Below are positions 58,854-64,000 of a stretch of 64,000 bases of DNA, piece after piece. Origin of the DNA: Maribacter aestuarii (GTDB taxonomy: Bacteria; Bacteroidota; Bacteroidia; Flavobacteriales; Flavobacteriaceae); NCBI RefSeq assembly GCF_027474845.2, contig NZ_CP107031.2, forward strand, positions 558,001 to 622,000, read 5' to 3'. Below the pieces are notes generated by a model, which worked only from the letters and a program-made list of their open reading frames with translations, searched no databases and was not told the DNA's origin. Each line of letters opens with the position of its first letter. Within the stretch, counting starts at the first letter, position 1. Position numbers and translations under genes: made by a program.

Positions 58854-61094
58854 ATGCTGAAGGATTCCCAAACTTTTTCAACATCATATCTGATAAAACA
58901 ACTACCTACCGCCGTTGTCGTTATCGATAAGCAATTTAAAATTATTCACGTTTCTGATAAGTGGACAGATATATTCAAGAAAGAAGGTATAGATGTATAT
59001 GGAAAAAATTTATTTAAAATTTACTCCTCGCTCAGTTTAAAATGGAAACCTGTACTTCAAGAGTGCTTTAAAGGAAAACCAAAACCAATGGGTCTTCAAC
59101 GCTCATTGGATGAGAAGAATAATGAAAAATGGTATGAATGGTCCAGTTCACCTTGGTACGACACCAGCGAAAACTTAGTAGGCGCCATTATTCATATCAA
59201 TGATATGACAGACGCCGTAAATAATCAGCTCTGTGTAGACAAAACAGAAACCCTCCTGAGGCAACAATCTGAAATTGCAAAAATTGGGAATTGGGAATTT
59301 GATATTCTGAAGAATTCACTTACATGGTGTAGCATGACCAAGGCCATACATGAGGTTCCTCCAAATTATGAGCCTAACATTGAAACCGCAATCGATTTTT
59401 ATAAAGAGGGCCACAGCAAAAACTCTATATCAATGGCTATTTTTGAAGCGACGGACAAAGGTACACCCTGGAATTTAAAGCTCCAGATAATAACCGCCAC
59501 GGGTAAAGAAAAGTGGGTGATGGCAGCGGGAAAGCCTATTCACAAAAATAAGGAACTTATAGGATTAATAGGAACCTTTCAGGATATCCATGAACAAGTA
59601 GAGGCTGATATTCAAACCAAGGAAAGTGAAAAATTGCTGAAAACCTTGATTGATAATCTTCCCTTAAATGTTTTTATTAAGGATACAGAGTCCAGAAAAG
59701 TATTAGTGAACAAGTCCGAATGTGATTATCTCGGTGTTGAAGACGCAAATGATATTTTAGGCAAAAACGATTTTGATCTCTATGCCGAAGAAATAGCACA
59801 AATCTCTAGAAATGAGGATTTGAAAGTTATGGAAACCTTAGAGCCTATCTTAGCGAAAGAAACGCTGAGCGTAAGAAAAGATGGGACAGAGACCCATTTT
59901 CTTACCTCTAAAATCCCGCTTATAGATGATGAAGGCCAGGCCAACGGGTTGGTAGGCATAAGCTTGGATATTACCAATTTAAAAGAAAAGGAGAAGGAGC
60001 TTAGGAATATTATTAATGTTGCCTCCTTACAGAACAAAAAACTTCTAAATTTTGCTCACATTGTTTCGCACAACTTGCGGTCTCATAGTGCAAATTTCTC
60101 TATGCTATTGAACTTTTTAGTGCATGAAACAGATGAGGAAGAAAAAAACAATATACTGAACATGCTTACCGATGCTTCCAACAATTTATTGGAAACCTTG
60201 GATAACCTCAACGAAGTAGTCGCAATTAATACGAATTTGAACGTTGAGAAAAAATTCGTTTGTCTAGGTAAAACAATCGTCGGTGTACAAAAGAGCCTTT
60301 TAGGATTTTTATTGAACAATAATGCAAAAATCATTAATAAGGTAAAAGATGATGTTTTTATCAATGTAGAACCCGCGTACCTAGAAAGTATTTTGATGAA
60401 TTTTATCAGTAACAGCGTCAAATACAAACATCCCGACAGACGTCCAGAAATAATACTAAGTGCGGAAAGAAAGGGTGACTATACCGTTTTGAGTATACAG
60501 GACAACGGAATGGGAATTGATTTAAAAAAATATGGAAATAAACTTTTTGGCATGTACAAGACTTTTCATGACAACAAGGACGCCAGAGGTATAGGGCTTT
60601 ACATTTCTAAGAACCAGATCGAGGCTATGAACGGTAAGATTACCGTTGACAGCTTAGTGGGAGAAGGAACAAAATTTGATATCTACTTTAATGAAAAAAT
60701 TGAATCAATAGGAATTATCGATGATGACCCAATAACGGTTTTCGGTATTCGCAAAATGCTAAGCACCACTGTAGATTGTGCTAAGGTGGAGTCTTTTGCC
60801 AATGGAAAAATTGCCTTAGAGTTCATCCTATCGAAAATTAAAGATGATCAATCGCTACCGGAAGTCATTTTCTTGGACATCAATATGCCCATAATGGATG
60901 GATGGCAGTTTTTAGAAGAGTTTATCGCACTGCCCATTACAGAAAAAATAAGAATTAATATTGTTACCTCGTCCATAGACCCCGCAGATACACAAAACTG
61001 GGAGATTTACAGGGACAAAACACATCACCTCATCACGTTCAACAACAAACCTATCCAAAAAGAAAGGATAGCCGAAATAACAAAAGTTGCCTAG
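58854..61094 (+). CDS. Hybrid PAS sensor histidine kinase with C-terminal receiver
   Basis: 746 residues from ATG 58854; an in-frame TTG at 58815 falls in the conserved upstream element and is rejected as start. The order is PAS domains (~10-115, 125-250, 265-385; LPTAVVVIDKQFKIIHVSDK, IAKIGNWEFDILKNSLTW), H-box FAHIVSHNLRSHSANFSMLL (~400), ATPase (FISNSVKYKHPD, SIQDNGMGIDLKKYG, ARGIGLYISKNQIEAM), then a receiver domain (~620-746) with IIDDDP, phospho-acceptor FLDINMPIMDGWQF, VTSSIDP and conserved Lys in FNNKPIQ. It is clearly a paralogue of the preceding kinase with an added receiver. Confidence 0.93.
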   Translation: MLKDSQTFSTSYLIKQLPTAVVVIDKQFKIIHVSDKWTDIFKKEGIDVYGKNLFKIYSSLSLKWKPVLQECFKGKPKPMGLQRSLDEKNNEKWYEWSSSPWYDTSENLVGAIIHINDMTDAVNNQLCVDKTETLLRQQSEIAKIGNWEFDILKNSLTWCSMTKAIHEVPPNYEPNIETAIDFYKEGHSKNSISMAIFEATDKGTPWNLKLQIITATGKEKWVMAAGKPIHKNKELIGLIGTFQDIHEQVEADIQTKESEKLLKTLIDNLPLNVFIKDTESRKVLVNKSECDYLGVEDANDILGKNDFDLYAEEIAQISRNEDLKVMETLEPILAKETLSVRKDGTETHFLTSKIPLIDDEGQANGLVGISLDITNLKEKEKELRNIINVASLQNKKLLNFAHIVSHNLRSHSANFSMLLNFLVHETDEEEKNNILNMLTDASNNLLETLDNLNEVVAINTNLNVEKKFVCLGKTIVGVQKSLLGFLLNNNAKIINKVKDDVFINVEPAYLESILMNFISNSVKYKHPDRRPEIILSAERKGDYTVLSIQDNGMGIDLKKYGNKLFGMYKTFHDNKDARGIGLYISKNQIEAMNGKITVDSLVGEGTKFDIYFNEKIESIGIIDDDPITVFGIRKMLSTTVDCAKVESFANGKIALEFILSKIKDDQSLPEVIFLDINMPIMDGWQFLEEFIALPITEKIRINIVTSSIDPADTQNWEIYRDKTHHLITFNNKPIQKERIAEITKVA

Positions 61095-61168
61095 TTACGG
61101 ACTATAGCTTTTGATTACTTTTGCACTTTAGAACTTAGGTTTTTTCCTAAAAATTAAGTGTTATTGTA

Positions 61169-62929
61169 ATGAGACTAGCATTTATACTCGCTTTTCTTTT
61201 GTTGCTTTCGTGTGAAGAAAAAATTGAGGATGCTCAAATTAATTTTCCTACACCATTTGAAACTTCAGAAGGTACCAATACCGCTACTTACGAAGAGGTA
61301 ATTGATTTCTATATATCGCTTGCAAAGGAGTTCCCAGAAGTAAATATCCAGACTATAGGAGAAACGGATAGCGGCAAACCTTTACACATAGTTACTTACA
61401 GTAAAGAAGGGGATTTTAATTTCCAAAAGATTGGCGAGGACAAGACTATAATACTTGTAAACAATGGAATTCATCCAGGAGAGAGTGATGGAATTGATGC
61501 TACCATGTTGCTATTTAGGGATTTGGCAAGTGAAAAAATACCATCTCCGCAAAATACGGTCATCGTAACCATACCCGTTTATAATGTAGGCGGAGCATTA
61601 AACAGAAACTCTACGACTCGCGCCAATCAAAACGGCCCTGATGCCTACGGTTTTAGGGGAAATGCTAAAAATTATGACCTCAATAGGGATTTTATAAAAA
61701 ACGACACAAAGAATGCTCAAACCTTTACAAAAATCTATCATTTAATAAAACCTGATATTTTTATAGATAACCATGTGAGCAACGGTGCCGACTACCAGTA
61801 TGCGCTAACCCATTTATTTACGCAACATGATAAATTAGGTGGTCAGCTAGGAGCATATCTTCATAAAGAACTGATGCCAGCACTTCAAGATTCCCTGGCT
61901 GCAGACCAATGGGACATAACCCCTTACGTAAATGTATTTAACAGTCCGCCTGAAAAAGGTTTTGAGCAGTTTATGGATTATCCCAGATACTCAACCGGTT
62001 ACACCACCTTGTGGAACACCCTGGGAATGATGGTCGAAACACATATGCTAAAACCGTATAAGAAGAGAGTAGATGGAACGTACAGTCTAATGCAGAAGAT
62101 GATTTCAATTGCCGAGAATGATGGGGAGAAAATAAAATCGCTACGAAAAAACGCTCTTGACTGCCACTTGACCTGGGAATATTATCCTACTGATTGGAAA
62201 GTTGATACAACCAAAAGTTCAGTTCTTAATTTCAAAGGCTACCAAGTAGATACTATTACAAGTGACATAACCGGTTTTCCCAGATTAAAATACAACAGGG
62301 AAATAGCTTTTGAAAAGGAAGTTGAATACTTGAATTATTTTATTCCCACGGATTCGATTAAGATTCCACAGGCCTATATCATTCAAAAACAATGGAAAGC
62401 CATAATAGATTTGCTAAAAGCCAATCAAATCAAATACGAAACGATTCAATCCGATACTATTATGACCGTCGAGGTCTACAGGATTAAAGATTATGAAACG
62501 GTTCAAAATCCGTATGAAGGTCATTATTTGCATTACAATACTGAAGTAAGCGCCTCAATGGAAGAAATCCTCTTTACGGAAGGTGATATCGTCATTAATA
62601 CTGACCAACCAGGGATTAGGTATATTCTTGAGACACTTGAACCTGCGATGGTAGATTCATTCTTCAATTGGAATTTTTTCGATACTATATTGCAGCAAAA
62701 GGAAGGTTTCTCTCCTTATGTCTTTGAAGATAGTGCACTTAGGATTTTAGAGAATGATACCATTCTGGCTCAGGAGTTTCAATCAAAAAAAGAGGTCGAC
62801 GAAAAATTTTCTCAAAATTGGTATGCCCAGTTACAATGGATTTTTGAAAAGTCGCCCTATTACGAAAAGGCACATTTGCAATATCCCGTTTATAGAATTC
62901 CAAAAGGGAATGAAGCAACTGCGGACTAA
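61169..62929 (+). CDS. M14 family zinc carboxypeptidase, predicted lipoprotein
   Basis: 586 residues. A lipoprotein signal (ILAFLLLLSC, Cys ~15) is followed by the M14 domain: zinc ligands in NNGIHPGESDGIDATMLLF (HxxE) and FIDNHVSNGADYQYALTHLF (His). There is a carboxypeptidase-like arginine region (NRNSTTRANQNGPDAYGFRG). The C-terminal ~250 residues are an extra domain. It probably trims peptides at the cell surface or in the periplasm. Confidence 0.92.
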   Translation: MRLAFILAFLLLLSCEEKIEDAQINFPTPFETSEGTNTATYEEVIDFYISLAKEFPEVNIQTIGETDSGKPLHIVTYSKEGDFNFQKIGEDKTIILVNNGIHPGESDGIDATMLLFRDLASEKIPSPQNTVIVTIPVYNVGGALNRNSTTRANQNGPDAYGFRGNAKNYDLNRDFIKNDTKNAQTFTKIYHLIKPDIFIDNHVSNGADYQYALTHLFTQHDKLGGQLGAYLHKELMPALQDSLAADQWDITPYVNVFNSPPEKGFEQFMDYPRYSTGYTTLWNTLGMMVETHMLKPYKKRVDGTYSLMQKMISIAENDGEKIKSLRKNALDCHLTWEYYPTDWKVDTTKSSVLNFKGYQVDTITSDITGFPRLKYNREIAFEKEVEYLNYFIPTDSIKIPQAYIIQKQWKAIIDLLKANQIKYETIQSDTIMTVEVYRIKDYETVQNPYEGHYLHYNTEVSASMEEILFTEGDIVINTDQPGIRYILETLEPAMVDSFFNWNFFDTILQQKEGFSPYVFEDSALRILENDTILAQEFQSKKEVDEKFSQNWYAQLQWIFEKSPYYEKAHLQYPVYRIPKGNEATAD

Positions 62930-63516
62930 TCTCCTTCAAATAAAATTTTAATGTTCACATAAGAATTCTGAAGCGCCTTTTGAATCTTTTTAGGCCCTTT
63001 CCATTTAACCTTTACAATCCCTTCTTTTTTTTCTGGCTTCAATTTGCCATCATATTCTGTTTTCATGGCATACCAGTGGACCTGCTTTAACGTTGGGGTT
63101 CCCCCATTATTAAAAACATGGTAAGTGGTTCTCAAGAAGTTTTCTATGCGTAACCCGGTCACGCCAGTTTCTTCCATTACTTCACGTATGGCACAATCTT
63201 CAATGGACTCGCCCTTATCCAGTTTTCCTTTGGGTAGGTCCCATTTATCATTCCTGTATATAAACAATACCTTACCCTGGTCATTCGTTACAACGCCACC
63301 AGCCGCTACGATCAACGGTATTTCTTTGGTAAATTTCTTTAGAATTTCCTCGTGGTTGGGATGGTAAATGTAGGCCTCGGTCAATTTCTTTTTCTTTAAT
63401 GCCTTAATGGCATTGTTTATAGAGGACTGATTGAGTAAGAAATACTCGCCGTTAGCTGTTTCCGATAGTTTATTTGTTAAAATCAAGGGCAACTCATTAA
63501 CAAAAACTTTATACAT
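62926..63516 (-). CDS. NUDIX hydrolase
   Basis: 196 residues from ATG 63516 (MYKVFVNELPLILTNKLS); an in-frame ATG at 63525 would overlap the pyrE start. The NUDIX box is complete in PKGKLDKGESIEDCAIREV followed by MEETGVTGL. About 65 residues precede the NUDIX fold and look like an extra N-terminal domain. It hydrolyses a nucleoside diphosphate linked to some group X; the substrate is unknown. It ends 4 bases inside the M14 gene's end on the opposite strand. Confidence 0.92.
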   Translation of the reverse strand: MYKVFVNELPLILTNKLSETANGEYFLLNQSSINNAIKALKKKKLTEAYIYHPNHEEILKKFTKEIPLIVAAGGVVTNDQGKVLFIYRNDKWDLPKGKLDKGESIEDCAIREVMEETGVTGLRIENFLRTTYHVFNNGGTPTLKQVHWYAMKTEYDGKLKPEKKEGIVKVKWKGPKKIQKALQNSYVNIKILFEGD

Positions 63517-63519
63517 TTG
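63512..63519 (+). promoter_or_regulatory. Candidate -7 element of pyrE overlapping the NUDIX start
   Basis: TACATTTG lies 5 bases before the pyrE start codon, so transcription would begin close to or at the ATG, predicting a leaderless mRNA. No TTG at the proper distance upstream. Confidence 0.4.
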
Positions 63520-63523
63520 CGTC

Positions 63524-64000
63524 ATGGTTTTAGACAAGAACACCGCTAAAAAAACAGCAGAACTTCTGTTGCAAATTAATGCAATAAAATTGAAACCCGA
63601 AAATCCGTTTACATGGGCGTCGGGATGGAAATCCCCCATATATTGTGACAACAGAATCTTACTTTCTTATCCCGTAATTCGCAACTATATTAGAGAGGAA
63701 ATGGCCAAACAGGTAGAATCGCTTTATGGCAAACCAGATGTCATTGCAGGGGTCGCTACAGGTGCGATAGGAATTGGGGCCTTAGTGGCGGACACCATGG
63801 GCTTGCCGTTTATTTATGTAAGACCGGAGCCCAAGTCACACGGAAGGCAAAATCAGATTGAAGGTCGGCTGGAAGCCAATCAAAACGTGGTAGTCATAGA
63901 AGATTTAATAAGTACTGGTAAAAGTAGTCTTAATGCCGTAAACGCACTTAAAAAGGCCGATGCCAATGTTAAAGGTATGCTAGCGATATTCACCTATGAG
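63524..64000 (+). CDS. pyrE: Orotate phosphoribosyltransferase, N-terminal part (runs off the right edge)
   Basis: The first 159 residues are in the window. Start MVLDKNTAKKTAELLLQINA, then FTWASGWKSPIYCDNR, the loop FIYVRPEPKSHGRQNQIEG and the PRPP-binding motif VVVIEDLISTGKSS. It makes OMP in pyrimidine synthesis. It diverges from the NUDIX gene with only 7 bases between start codons. Confidence 0.95.
   Translation, partial: MVLDKNTAKKTAELLLQINAIKLKPENPFTWASGWKSPIYCDNRILLSYPVIRNYIREEMAKQVESLYGKPDVIAGVATGAIGIGALVADTMGLPFIYVRPEPKSHGRQNQIEGRLEANQNVVVIEDLISTGKSSLNAVNALKKADANVKGMLAIFTYE

Overview
The window is a 64 kb piece of a chromosome from the phylum Bacteroidota, very probably the family Flavobacteriaceae. 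The evidence is a PorP/SprF protein with an OmpA-family partner beside a gliding-type giant surface protein, type IX secretion C-terminal domains, the tRNA-tuf-tRNA-Trp-secE-nusG-rplKAJL-rpoBC order, a small bTHX ribosomal protein, DUF3467 and DUF2851 proteins, and candidate promoters with the flavobacterial TAnnTTTG -7 element. Base composition is AT-rich except inside two giant surface-protein genes. No species can be named from the sequence alone.

Layout. 1-7.6 kb: a truncated Calx-beta surface protein, then a minus-strand operon for a 1291-residue TSP3/Ig-repeat adhesin, its PorP/SprF partner and an OmpA/TPR/beta-propeller protein. 8-25 kb: core translation and transcription genes (prfC on plus; tRNA-Thr, -Tyr, -Gly, -Thr, tuf, tRNA-Trp, secE, nusG, rplK, rplA, rplJ, rplL, rpoB, rpoC on minus; hpf, xerC and rpsU upstream). 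25-31.5 kb: metabolism and membrane genes on minus (acyl-CoA dehydrogenase, helix-hairpin-helix protein, AGCS symporter, a frameshifted K+ channel with PspC, DUF2851, rhodanese). 31.6-33.4 kb: a MarR, nitroreductase and YceI cluster. 33.4-40 kb: a complete trpEGDCFBA operon preceded by a leader-peptide attenuator. 40.4-45.1 kb: a very large frameshifted gene joining a diheme cytochrome-like domain, PKD, FG-GAP/ASPIC, a Cys/Asp repeat stalk and a type IX sorting domain. 45-64 kb: housekeeping and envelope genes (M20 peptidase, plug-only TonB protein, ppc, UDG-like protein, bTHX, yaaA, rluD, PASTA protein, ddl, coaD, two tandem PAS histidine kinases, M14 carboxypeptidase, NUDIX) and the start of pyrE.

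Main points for a second look. The trp leader (17 residues with three consecutive Trp codons, mutually exclusive hairpins, terminator) is a textbook attenuator in a phylum where few have been studied. The two giant surface genes share a striking design: AT-rich, host-like ends carrying the export signals, and a GC-rich repetitive core between them. The second of these would place a c-type cytochrome domain on the cell surface. Two single-base frameshifts (41.35 kb and 28.95 kb) interrupt otherwise intact proteins and may be sequence errors, real lesions or phase switches. Several regulatory RNA structures lie in the ribosomal/RNA polymerase cluster.
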